DNA from: Brevibacterium sp.
GTDB lineage: Bacteria > Actinomycetota > Actinomycetes > Actinomycetales > Brevibacteriaceae
NCBI RefSeq assembly: GCF_031179145.1
Contig: NZ_JAPSIB010000018.1
Span: 39,814-103,813, forward strand
Reading direction: 5' to 3'
DNA: 64,000 bases
Shown here: in pieces, positions 33,446 through 41,646 of the stretch
How positions within the stretch are numbered: position 1 is the stretch's first letter
Layout: each line of letters opens with the position of its first letter
The notes under the pieces: generated by a model
What the model was told of the DNA's origin: nothing
Databases searched by the model: none
What the model saw: only the letters and a program-made list of their open reading frames with translations
Made by a program: the position numbers and the translations under genes

Positions 33446-34237
33446 TCAGCGGCCCTGCCACTCGTAGGGCGTTTTCGACACGAACGCCTCGACGGCGTTG
33501 TGGAAGTCCTGGGAGCCGTAGATGCGCTCGACGATGTCGTGGTCATCTACCTGTCCGCGGGCACCTGAGAGGCGGCGCATCGACTCCTTGACGGACCACA
33601 TCGTCAGCGGTGCGTGTCCGAGCAGAGTGGTCGTCCAGTCGGCGACTGCCTGATCCACGGCATCCGTGACGAGTCCGACGAACCCGGCTTCCCGTGCCTC
33701 CTCGGCCTCGATGAAGCGGGCGCGCAGGAGCATGTCGACGACCCGGGCGCGTCCGAGCAGCTCGCTGAGCAGTGACAGAGTGTCGACGGAGAGGCAGTTG
33801 CCCAGCGTGCGGGCGATCGGCACCCCGAACTTCGCCGAGGCGGAGGCGATGCGGATGTCGGTGCACGCCGCGATCCCCAGGCCACCGCCGACGCAGTAGC
33901 CCTTGATCGCCGCGATGACGGGAACATTCACCGCACGCAGGCGGGACAGGATGGCGGAGATCTGCTGTTCGTATTCGACTCCGCGTGGCCCGTCGAAGGT
34001 GGCGAACTGGCTGATGTCCGTGCCGGCGACGAACGCCTTCTCCCCGCTGCCCTGCAGCACCATGACCCGGATGTCATCGGAGGCATCCGCCCGGTCACAG
34101 GCCGCCGCCAAACCGGTGTACATCTCCCAGGTCATCGCGTTGCGGGCATGGGGTCGGTTGAAGGTGACGGTGAGGACGCCGGGAGTCTCCTCGACGAGGA
34201 GATCCGAGGTGGTCTCAGTGGTGGTCTCTGTGCTCAT
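33446..34237 (-). CDS. enoyl-CoA hydratase/isomerase (crotonase) family protein with substituted catalytic Glu residues
   Basis: The predicted protein has 263 aa; ATG 34237 is preferred, while the GTG at 34255 overlaps the CoA-transferase stop. The crotonase oxyanion loop GSGEKAFVAGTDISQF and AIKGYCVGGGLGIAACTDIRIA are present. The two hydratase glutamates appear replaced: FAQPEI in the rat enzyme lines up with FGVPIA here, and AMEMVL with VVDMLL. A standard hydratase reaction is therefore doubtful, and an isomerase, racemase, lyase or decarboxylase of the same fold is more likely. It is the partner of the CaiB-type CoA-transferase directly upstream. Confidence 0.88.
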   Translation of the reverse strand: MSTETTTETTSDLLVEETPGVLTVTFNRPHARNAMTWEMYTGLAAACDRADASDDIRVMVLQGSGEKAFVAGTDISQFATFDGPRGVEYEQQISAILSRLRAVNVPVIAAIKGYCVGGGLGIAACTDIRIASASAKFGVPIARTLGNCLSVDTLSLLSELLGRARVVDMLLRARFIEAEEAREAGFVGLVTDAVDQAVADWTTTLLGHAPLTMWSVKESMRRLSGARGQVDDHDIVERIYGSQDFHNAVEAFVSKTPYEWQGR

Positions 34238-34251
34238 GGCTCCGCCTTCGC

Positions 34252-35439
34252 TCACGCTTGGGATCGCAGTGTCCTGAGTTCGGCTTCGGAGAAGCCGAGG
34301 CTCTCGAGTTCGTCATTGTCAGCTCCGAGCACGGGTCCGGCCGGACCGCGACGGGCCGGGGTGCGCGAGAAGCGCATCGGCGATCCGATCTGACGGATCG
34401 TTCCGGCGACCGGATGCTCGGAATCCCAGAAGAAGTCCCGCGCCTCCAGGTGGTCGTCGGTGAAGACTTCCCCGTAGTCGCTGATCGGTGCGCAGGGAAC
34501 CCCGACCTCGTTGAGCAGATCGATGACCTCATCGGTCGTCATCGTCGTGGTCTTGGCCTCGATCAGCTCGATGAGCTCGACACGGTTGTCCAGACGGTCG
34601 CGAGATGTCTGGAACCGCGCGTCGTCCAGAAGCCCATCCAGACCCAGAGCCCTGCACAGACTCTGCCAATTGCGAGCGGTGTTGGCCCCGATCGTCGCAT
34701 ATCCGTCCTTGGTGACGACTGCCTGGTAGGGCGCTTGATTCTGGTGAGCGGAGCCGTTGGGCCGGCCGACCTTGCCTTCGACGAAATAGGCCGCGGCCTC
34801 CCATACCGCGTAGGACACACCGCTTTCGAGCAGGGAGATGTCGATGTGCTGCCCCTCGCCCGAGCGGCTTCGCTCGACGACAGCCGCGGTGATCGCCAGG
34901 GCGACGTACAGAGCTGTGGTGAGGTCGCAGATCGGGACTCCGACTTTGACAGGCGCCCCGTCGGGGTATCCGGTGATGCTCATCAGGCCGCTGCGGGCCT
35001 GCGCCATGATGTCGAGTCCGGCCAATGGCGCCAGCGGCCCGTCCTGCCCCCATCCCGAGGCGGATGCGTAGATGATGGTCGGGTTGCGCTCTCGCACGCT
35101 CTCGTAGTCCACGCCGAGCCGTTTCATCACTCCCGGCCGCATGTTCTCGACGACGACATCGGCCTTCTCCGCCAGGCGCATGAACGCCTCTCTGCCGAGG
35201 ACTGTCTTGAGGTCGAGGGTGATGGACTCCTTGTTCCGATTGAGCAGCATGAATGGTGCGCTCTCCCCGTTGACGTGCGGCGCCGTCGATCGCGTCTGGT
35301 CGCCGCCCTCCGGGTTCTCGATCTTGATCACCCGCGCCCCGAGATCGGCCAGCTGCATCGTGGCGAAGGGTCCCGCCATGAACACCCCCAGCTCAAGGAC
35401 GGTGATCCCGGCCAGGGGTCCCGGAGTCGTCGCACCCAT
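34252..35439 (-). CDS. CaiB/BaiF family (class III) CoA-transferase
   Basis: The product is 395 aa from ATG 35439, after AAGGAGAG; the track adds 52 residues that have no support. Family motifs are GITVLELGVFMAGPFATMQLADLGARVIKIE, LNRNKESITLDLK, YASASGWGQDGPLA and the catalytic Asp in LAGLDIMAQA. It moves CoA between carboxylic acids, activating a substrate for the crotonase-like enzyme encoded next. It is divergent from a GntR regulator and next to a TctABC importer, so the acid probably comes in through that transporter. Confidence 0.92.
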   Translation of the reverse strand: MGATTPGPLAGITVLELGVFMAGPFATMQLADLGARVIKIENPEGGDQTRSTAPHVNGESAPFMLLNRNKESITLDLKTVLGREAFMRLAEKADVVVENMRPGVMKRLGVDYESVRERNPTIIYASASGWGQDGPLAPLAGLDIMAQARSGLMSITGYPDGAPVKVGVPICDLTTALYVALAITAAVVERSRSGEGQHIDISLLESGVSYAVWEAAAYFVEGKVGRPNGSAHQNQAPYQAVVTKDGYATIGANTARNWQSLCRALGLDGLLDDARFQTSRDRLDNRVELIELIEAKTTTMTTDEVIDLLNEVGVPCAPISDYGEVFTDDHLEARDFFWDSEHPVAGTIRQIGSPMRFSRTPARRGPAGPVLGADNDELESLGFSEAELRTLRSQA

Positions 35440-35469
35440 AGTTCTCTCCTTCTGATCTCTTCGATCCGA

Positions 35470-35530
35470 GCAACGTCGACCGTTGCAATGAGACGTGATC
35501 CACGTTACAGTCTTCACACTACTGTATACA
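35470..35530. promoter_or_regulatory. divergent control region with two palindromes (CoA-transferase / GntR)
   Basis: The region holds GCAACG-TCGAC-CGTTGC (35470-35486) and the palindrome TGTATACA (35523-35530), set in AT-rich sequence. TTGTATACAG on the minus strand fits the general TNGTNNNACNA pattern of FadR/FCD-type regulators. Lying between the CoA-transferase and its divergent GntR gene, it is the expected operator. Confidence 0.55.
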
Positions 35531-35539
35531 AAACACTGT

Positions 35540-36280
35540 GTGAGGAGAAGGATCATTTCCACCGCGCCCCTGACAGCACCGACCAGCCTCGCCACTTACG
35601 CCCGGCAGGCGATCGAGCGCGCGATCCTGTCCGGGGACTACCTGCCGGGCGAGCGCCTCATCGAGGAGCGGCTCTGCGATGAGCTCGGGATCTCCCGCCC
35701 TCCTCTGCGTGAGGCGCTCAAAGAACTCGCCCACACCGGCATCGTCGAACACGTGCCGCGCAAGGGTGTGCGCGTCATGTCGATCACCCAGCACGACGTC
35801 TTCGAGATCGCGACGCTGCGCCGCGAGCTCGAACGGATGGCCATGCAGCTGATGCTGCCTCAGCTGGACGAGGCAAGGGTCCAGCGCTGCCGGGACGCGC
35901 TCGTCGCGATGGAGGCGATCGCGGAGAACGGCACCGAGGGTGAGATGGTCTCAGCCGGGTTCGAGTTCCACTTCGCTGTTGTCGGCCTGGCCGGTCACAC
36001 ACGGATCGAGAGCACCTACCGGGCGATGGCGATGCAGCTGCAGCTGTGCATGGCCCTCAACAACAAGGCCCGTCGGCAGGTGGAGGACCTCGCCGGCAAC
36101 GTCGCCAGGCACACCCGCATGCTCGACGTGATCCTGCGCGGAGATGCGGAGGAGATCGAAGCCGAGTTCGACAGTCACGGCAACCTCTCGTTCCTCGTCG
36201 AGGTCGTCGACCAGCTCGGAGGCTCCACCGCCGAATCCACCCACTGGCTCGAGCAGCTGCGGGCATCGCTGCCCAAGTGA
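35540..36280 (+). CDS. GntR-family regulator, FCD subfamily
   Basis: The predicted protein has ~246 aa. It has a GntR helix-turn-helix (YARQAIERAILSGDYLPGERLIEERLCDELGISRPPLREALKEL) and an FCD effector domain with FEFHFAVVGLAGH and VARHTRMLDVIL. The start is uncertain. The track GTG at 35495 would place a palindromic operator inside the gene, so I prefer the GTG at 35540 as a near-leaderless start; an ATT or ATC start after AGGAGAAGG is also conceivable. It probably controls the divergent CoA-transferase/crotonase pair and the TctC-PdxA-TctBA genes downstream. Confidence 0.88.
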   Translation: MRRRIISTAPLTAPTSLATYARQAIERAILSGDYLPGERLIEERLCDELGISRPPLREALKELAHTGIVEHVPRKGVRVMSITQHDVFEIATLRRELERMAMQLMLPQLDEARVQRCRDALVAMEAIAENGTEGEMVSAGFEFHFAVVGLAGHTRIESTYRAMAMQLQLCMALNNKARRQVEDLAGNVARHTRMLDVILRGDAEEIEAEFDSHGNLSFLVEVVDQLGGSTAESTHWLEQLRASLPK

Positions 36281-36378
36281 ACCTGCTCAGGCTGGTCGGA
36301 GGCCGATGCACGACCGGCACCATTGCGTGAGAGAGCGAACAAGACCACACGTGAAAAACACTGTCAAAGGAGATAGCG

Positions 36379-37356
36379 ATGAAACATCAGAAAGCACTGC
36401 TGGCCTCGGTCGCCGGAGTGAGCGCACTCGGCTTGGCGCTGAGCGGCTGCAGCGGCGGCGGCTCAGAGAGTTCAGGTTCGGAAGAGGGCTTCACCCCCGA
36501 CAAAGTCACGATGATCGTGCCGTTCGCAGCCGGCGGCGGCAGCGACATCGCCGGGCGTGCCACCGCGTCGGGGCTCGAGCAGGTCACCGACACCACGATC
36601 ACCGTCCAGAACATCGACGGCGGCTCCGGTGCGGTCGGCTACTCGGAGTTCCTCGGCCGCAACGGTGACCCGAACTACCTCTTGGCCACGGAGACCGCAA
36701 TGCTCGCCCTCCCCGCGACCCAGGATGTCGAGTTCACCCACAAGAGCTTCACCCCGATCATGAAACTCGGGGACGACTACACCCTCATCGTCGCGAAATC
36801 GGACTCGCCGCTCAACACCTGTGAGGACCTCACGGAGAAGGGCAAGAAGGAGCGCACCGTCGTCGCCATCTCCGGCGCCACAGGACTCGACAACATCACC
36901 TTCACGCTGATGGAGAAGGCCACCCAGTCCAAGTTCGACCGGGTGCCCTTCGAATCGGGCGCCGAAGTGATCTCCGCAGTCATGGGCGGGCAGGTTGAGG
37001 CGATCTCGGTCAATCCCGGCGAGGTCTCCGGTCAGCTCGAGTCCGGCGACCTCAAACCCCTGTGCGCCGCCGCCGAGGAGCGCTACTCCTACCCGGCGCT
37101 CAAAGACATCCCGACCGCCAAGGAACAGGGAATCGATGTGGCGTTCGCGCAGTTCCGCGGTGTCATCGCCCCCGGCGACATCCCGGAGGACGCGAAGCAG
37201 TACTGGATCGACAAGGCCAAGGAATTCGCCGAGACCGACGCCTACTCGCAGTACATCGAGGACAACATGATGCAGCCGAACACGGCCTACGGTGACGAGT
37301 TCGCCACCTACCTCGATCAGAACGACAAAGACCTCAGGGAGGCAGTCGGCAAGTAG
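36379..37356 (+). CDS. tctC: TctC-family tripartite tricarboxylate transporter substrate-binding lipoprotein
   Basis: This 325-aa protein has a lipoprotein signal (ALLASVAGVSALGLALSGC) and the TctC/Bug-type mature domain: IVPFAAGGGSDIAGRA, VQNIDGGSGAVGY, and the ligand-loop residues around ISGATGLDN. It binds an organic acid outside the membrane for the TctB-TctA permease. AAAGGAG lies ahead of ATG 36379. A PdxA-like gene separates it from tctB and tctA, which is unusual. Confidence 0.92.
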   Translation: MKHQKALLASVAGVSALGLALSGCSGGGSESSGSEEGFTPDKVTMIVPFAAGGGSDIAGRATASGLEQVTDTTITVQNIDGGSGAVGYSEFLGRNGDPNYLLATETAMLALPATQDVEFTHKSFTPIMKLGDDYTLIVAKSDSPLNTCEDLTEKGKKERTVVAISGATGLDNITFTLMEKATQSKFDRVPFESGAEVISAVMGGQVEAISVNPGEVSGQLESGDLKPLCAAAEERYSYPALKDIPTAKEQGIDVAFAQFRGVIAPGDIPEDAKQYWIDKAKEFAETDAYSQYIEDNMMQPNTAYGDEFATYLDQNDKDLREAVGK

Positions 37357-37452
37357 CCGACGATCCTCGTCACCCGACCCACCGCACGTCCGCGGTCACG
37401 GCATCCCTGCTCGGGCCGCGGACGTGCCCCTCGACACTGGAGAACCATCGCA

Positions 37453-38520
37453 ATGACGACAGACATCCGACCCCGATTGGTTGTGGTCCCCGGAGACTTC
37501 TCGGGCATCGGACCAGAACTCATGGTCAGACTGCTCGCCGATTCCGCCAACCGCGCTCGTGCCGATCTTCTCGTGACAGCGACTCCCGATGAGGTGCGCA
37601 GGCTGAGCGCGGAGAACTCTGTCGACGTTCCCGCCGAGGTCGCGTGCCTGGGCACGCAGTGGGCAGGAGAATCGATTCCCGTCGGCGTCGTGAGCGAGGA
37701 AGCCGGGAAGCGTGCACTCACGGATCTCGGCACCGCCCTCGATCTCTGCGCCGGCGGCGAGGCCGACGGAGTGCTCTTCCTTCCCCTCAACAAGGCAGCG
37801 CTGGGGCGGGCGGGAATGAACGAGGAGGACGAGCTGCGGTGGTTCGCCAAGCGACTCGGCCATGAAGGCTTCACCTCGGAGCTCAATTTCATCTCCTCCC
37901 TCGTCACCGCACGAGTCACCTCGCATGTGCCGGTCTCGCAGATCGCGCACGGCATCAGAGCCTCCCGCGTGCTCGACACCATCACCCTCCTCGACGAGGT
38001 GCTTCGGGAGACGCGGACCGCGTCTCCCCGGATCGCGGTCTGCGCCCTGAACCCGCACGGAGGCGAAGGCGGCAAGTTCGGTCGCGAGGAGATCGAGGAC
38101 ATCGCCCCGGCCGTCGAATTGGCGCAGGCCCGCGGGATCGACGTCGAAGGCCCCTTTCCCTGCGACACTCTCTTCGGCCGCGCGATGGGCGGCGACTACG
38201 ACGGGGTCGTGACGATGTATCACGACCAGGGACAGATCGCGATGAAACTGCTCGGTTTCGATCAGGGAGTCACTGTCCATGGTGGGCTTCCCATCCCGAT
38301 CGCCACACCCGCCCATGGCACGGCGCACGAGATCGTCGGCACGGGGCGAGCCGATCTCGGCCCCTCCCAGCACGCCTTCGACCTGGCCGCCAGCATGGCC
38401 GCGCATCGCCGGAGCGCACGGGGGCACGCCGCGGCAACCGAAGCGAAGACGCATACCGGCCTCCCCGCCACCGCGAGCGCGGGAGCAGGCAGCCCCGGAG
38501 GTGGCAGCCATGAGTCCTGA
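37453..38520 (+). CDS. PdxA-family dehydrogenase (second, divergent copy, inside a TctABC operon)
   Basis: The 355-aa protein has GDFSGIGPELMVRLL, FLPLNKAALGRAG, a metal His in LGHEGF, ALNPHGGEGG, MYHDQGQIA and AHGTAHE. All three PdxA metal histidines are kept, but the text is clearly different from the copy at 22.1 kb. A disordered Ala/Gly/Ser-rich tail of ~45 residues follows the domain. Its end overlaps tctB by 11 bp. Being between tctC and tctB, it most likely oxidatively decarboxylates a (phospho)hydroxy acid linked to the imported substrate; vitamin B6 synthesis is unlikely from this context. Confidence 0.88.
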   Translation: MTTDIRPRLVVVPGDFSGIGPELMVRLLADSANRARADLLVTATPDEVRRLSAENSVDVPAEVACLGTQWAGESIPVGVVSEEAGKRALTDLGTALDLCAGGEADGVLFLPLNKAALGRAGMNEEDELRWFAKRLGHEGFTSELNFISSLVTARVTSHVPVSQIAHGIRASRVLDTITLLDEVLRETRTASPRIAVCALNPHGGEGGKFGREEIEDIAPAVELAQARGIDVEGPFPCDTLFGRAMGGDYDGVVTMYHDQGQIAMKLLGFDQGVTVHGGLPIPIATPAHGTAHEIVGTGRADLGPSQHAFDLAASMAAHRRSARGHAAATEAKTHTGLPATASAGAGSPGGGSHES

Positions 38521-39124
38521 GGTGATCGAGGAGACCATCCCGCCGAGGAACAGGCCCGAGCTCTCCGACGTCATCGGCACCACGGTCCTCGCGATCATCG
38601 GGCTCGCCGCCATGGTTGCCGGCTTCGGTTACGGGATGACGGTCGAGAACGGTCAGGTCGGGCCCGGCTTCCTGCCCGTGGTCACCGGTGGATTCGTCCT
38701 CCTCGCCTCCCTGGCCGAGATCGCGAGGCTCTTCCTCGCCCGCACCGGGACCACGGACGGTCGGATCATGCGCACTGTGGGGAATATCGAGGCCACCGCC
38801 GCGGAGTCGGTCGGACTTCATGCGAATGCGAGCGAGGAGAGCGCGGAGACGAGCGGACTCGACACCTTCGGGCGCACGGAGAAGCAACGCAATCGCGCAC
38901 CGTTCCACATCTTCCTCACTTTCGGAGTCGCACTCGCCCTGGTGCCCGTCACCGGCCTGATCATCGCGCTGTCACTAGCTGTCCTCTACGTCCTCGTCGT
39001 CATCGAGAAGCGCATCTGGTGGGTTTCGGCGCTCATCACCCTGGGGGCGGCCGCGTTCGTGTACACCGTCTTCGTCCTCGTCCTCTCGATCCCCCTGCCC
39101 ACGGGCATCCTCGGATTGATCTGA
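38510..39124 (+). CDS. tctB: TctB-family small permease subunit
   Basis: The predicted protein has 204 aa from ATG 38510, overlapping the pdxA-like gene. Four hydrophobic segments are seen (GTTVLAIIGLAAMVAGFGYGM, GFLPVVTGGFVLLASLAEI, FLTFGVALALVPVTGLIIALSL, ALITLGAAAFVYTVFVLVL) with a long hydrophilic loop of ~55 residues in the middle. GPGFLPVVTG is typical of TctB. It pairs with TctA and the TctC binding protein in a secondary, ion-coupled importer. Confidence 0.87.
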   Translation: MSPEVIEETIPPRNRPELSDVIGTTVLAIIGLAAMVAGFGYGMTVENGQVGPGFLPVVTGGFVLLASLAEIARLFLARTGTTDGRIMRTVGNIEATAAESVGLHANASEESAETSGLDTFGRTEKQRNRAPFHIFLTFGVALALVPVTGLIIALSLAVLYVLVVIEKRIWWVSALITLGAAAFVYTVFVLVLSIPLPTGILGLI

Positions 39125-39134
39125 AGGGTCTGAA

Positions 39135-40643
39135 ATGATTGACAATCTTCTGCTCGGTTTCGAAACCGCGGTGTCGCCGGAGAATCTCCTCTGGTGCTTC
39201 GTCGGCGTGCTTCTCGGGACCGTGATCGGACTGCTGCCCGGATTGGGATCGACGACGGGTGTGGCGATCCTGCTTCCCGTCACCCTGGCCTTCGAACCCG
39301 TCACCGCACTCATCATGCTGGCGGGCATCTACTACGGCTCCCAGTACGGCTCGTCCATCAGCTCGATCCTCATCTCCACTCCCGGCGACTCCTCGAGCGT
39401 GGTGCTCACCCTCGACGGCTATCAGATGGCACGGAAGGGACGAGCCGGGGCCGCCCTGGCGATCTCAGCCCTCGCCTCGTTCTTCGCCGCCATCATCTCC
39501 CTCATCGGACTCATCGCCCTGGCTGGACCGATCGCCCGGTTCGCCCTCAACTTCGGTCCGGCGGAGAACCTCGCGATCATCCTGCTCGGCATGGCGACGA
39601 TCGTGTCCTTCGCCGGGGAGAACATCCTGCGCGGCATCACTATGGCCGCCGCGGGCCTGCTCGTCTCGATGGTCGGTGTCGCCTCCGGGTTCTCCACCGC
39701 TCGATTCACCTTCGGCAGCGTCAACCTGCTCAGCGGGATCGACTTCGTCGCGATCATGATCGGCATATTCGCCGTCGGCGAGGTGCTCCATCAGATCCGC
39801 CGAGGTGGAGAAAAGCCGATCCGTGCCGGTTTCAAGGACCTCATCGTCACGAAGGAAGAACTGGCCCGTTCGCTTCCGGCCGCATCGCGGGGCACCGGCC
39901 TCGGGTTCGCCGTCGGAGTGCTGCCGGGCGCTGGTGCCACTCTCGCCACGTTCCTCGCCTACGGCGTGGAGAAACAGGTGAGCAAGTACAGGAAGCTCCT
40001 CGGCAAGGGCGCTCCGGAGGGAGTGGCCTCCCCCGAGGCGGCCAACAATGCCGCTGCGAATGCCAGTTTCATCCCGACGCTGGCCTTGGGAATCCCCGGC
40101 AGCGGCACCACCGCCGTCCTTCTCGGTGCGTTCATCATCTTCGGTCTGCAACCCGGACCGCTGCTGTTCTCGCAGGAACCGGATCTCGTGTGGGGTCTGC
40201 TCGTCAGCTTCTTCTTCGGCAACCTCATCCTGCTCGCGCTCAATCTTCCGCTGGCTCCGGTCTTCGCCCAGATCCTCCGGATCCCCTACCCCTACCTCTA
40301 TCCGATCGTCCTGTTCACCAGCCTCGTCGGGGCGTTCGCCTTGGGCAACAACTCATTCACGCTGTGGGTCGTGTTCTTCTCCGGCCTCCTGGGCTACTTC
40401 ATGAAGCGCTTCGACTTCCCGGCCGCCCCGTTCGTCCTCGGCCTCGTGCTCGGTCCGCTGTTGGAGAAGTACCTCGTGCAGACGTCAGCTTTGGGTGAGG
40501 GAAGTCTGCTCATCATGTTCCAGCAGCCGATCTCGGCCGTCCTCACCGTGGCTGCGATCATTGCGATGGGCTACCCCCTGGTCGCCGCCGTCATCCGCAA
40601 TCTCAAAGTGCGCAGGCAGGGGAAGGTCGCGGTCGATTCCTGA
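39135..40643 (+). CDS. tctA: TctA-family large permease subunit
   Basis: The 502-aa protein has about 11-12 membrane segments and strongly conserved TctA stretches: VGVLLGTVIGLLPGLGSTTGVAILLP, AGIYYGSQYGSSISSILISTPGDSSS, GFAVGVLPGAGATLATFLAYGVEK, ASPEAANNAAANASFIPTLALGIPGSGTTAVLLGA. These are the substrate and ion-coupling regions of the family. It starts 10 bp after tctB and completes the transporter. Confidence 0.94.
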   Translation: MIDNLLLGFETAVSPENLLWCFVGVLLGTVIGLLPGLGSTTGVAILLPVTLAFEPVTALIMLAGIYYGSQYGSSISSILISTPGDSSSVVLTLDGYQMARKGRAGAALAISALASFFAAIISLIGLIALAGPIARFALNFGPAENLAIILLGMATIVSFAGENILRGITMAAAGLLVSMVGVASGFSTARFTFGSVNLLSGIDFVAIMIGIFAVGEVLHQIRRGGEKPIRAGFKDLIVTKEELARSLPAASRGTGLGFAVGVLPGAGATLATFLAYGVEKQVSKYRKLLGKGAPEGVASPEAANNAAANASFIPTLALGIPGSGTTAVLLGAFIIFGLQPGPLLFSQEPDLVWGLLVSFFFGNLILLALNLPLAPVFAQILRIPYPYLYPIVLFTSLVGAFALGNNSFTLWVVFFSGLLGYFMKRFDFPAAPFVLGLVLGPLLEKYLVQTSALGEGSLLIMFQQPISAVLTVAAIIAMGYPLVAAVIRNLKVRRQGKVAVDS

Positions 40644-40678
40644 CTCCCGGCTCAGCGCTCAGGTGTGTGAGCAGGACT

Positions 40679-41641
40679 TCACGGGTTGACATGGTGAGCG
40701 CGGAACCGCTCGACCGCCTCGGCGAAGGAGCCGTCCTGGACGAATCCCGCGTGCAAGGCCCTGTCCACGGCGAGGGCTCCCGGAAATGAGCGGACGATGC
40801 GGGTGACGTTCTCATCGGGCTCGTCGACGACGAGTCGACGAGCCCGGGTTCCGCCGATGCGCTCGAGGCATTCGAGCATCTCCGCGACGGTGACGGAGAT
40901 TCCCGGGAGATTCACCACCCTCCAACCGTCGAGCCGGTCGGCATCGACAGCTGCGGCATGGAGGAGATTGTCGACGACGGTGTCCGGCGAGGACAGCCAC
41001 AGCCGGGTGTCATGCGGGACCGGGCAGACGGACGGCTTCCCGTTGAGCGGCTCCCGGACGATCCCGCTCGCGAACGAGGACACGGCGCTGTTCGGGGAGC
41101 CGGGACGAACGGAGATCGTGGGCAACCGGCAGGTCAGGCCATCGACGTACCCCTTGCGCGAGTACTCGTTGACGAGGAGCTCCCCGATCGCCTTCATCGT
41201 CCCGTAGGTCGATTCCGGCTGGGGAGCGTGGGATTCGGCCACGACGGCCGGCAGCAGGCCGCCGAACACGGCCACGGAGCTGGTGAACACGAACCGTGGG
41301 GCCGTGCCCACGAGACGTGCCGCCTCGAGAAGCTCGGTGGTGGCCGTGATGTTGACTCGATGGGCGAGGTCGAAGTCCTCCTCGGACCCACCACTGAGGA
41401 CGGCAGCGAGGTGAAATACGATCGCCGCGTCCTTCGTGATGACCTGCTCAAGGAGCCCGCGGTCCGCGATGTCGCCGACCGTCGACGTCACCCTGTGATC
41501 GGCGACCGGGCTCGCTGCCAGGTCGAGCGACTCGATGCGATCCACGGGCAGCGCGAAGCTGCCGTCGTCCATGGCGGAGAGCAGACGCCGGGTCAGGGCG
41601 CTGCCGAGGAATCCAGCTCCCCCGGTGACGACGACCTTCAT
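40679..41641 (-). CDS. denD: D-erythronate dehydrogenase (extended SDR)
   Basis: The predicted protein has 320 aa; ATG 41641 gives the expected MKVVVTGGAGFLGSAL start, while the track GTG at 41650 overlaps the upstream stop. Characteristic stretches are VFHLAAVLSGGSEEDFDL, FTSSVAVFGGLLPAVV, STYGTMKAIGELLVNEYS (catalytic Tyr and Lys) and LPTISVRPGSPNSAVSSFAS. They agree with the DenD group as I remember it. DenD oxidises D-erythronate with NAD+ to the 2-oxo acid, which a DUF1537 kinase, an isomerase and an aldolase/decarboxylase then process. The kinase family is present at 20.6 kb; no clear OtnC is seen. It is co-transcribed after the MDR gene and convergent with tctA. Confidence 0.87.
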   Translation of the reverse strand: MKVVVTGGAGFLGSALTRRLLSAMDDGSFALPVDRIESLDLAASPVADHRVTSTVGDIADRGLLEQVITKDAAIVFHLAAVLSGGSEEDFDLAHRVNITATTELLEAARLVGTAPRFVFTSSVAVFGGLLPAVVAESHAPQPESTYGTMKAIGELLVNEYSRKGYVDGLTCRLPTISVRPGSPNSAVSSFASGIVREPLNGKPSVCPVPHDTRLWLSSPDTVVDNLLHAAAVDADRLDGWRVVNLPGISVTVAEMLECLERIGGTRARRLVVDEPDENVTRIVRSFPGALAVDRALHAGFVQDGSFAEAVERFRAHHVNP

Positions 41642-41646
41642 AGGGG

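Noticed and set aside
40650-40678. GCTCA...TGAGC hairpin between tctA and denD
   Set aside because: The stem is only 5 bp, too weak to call a terminator.
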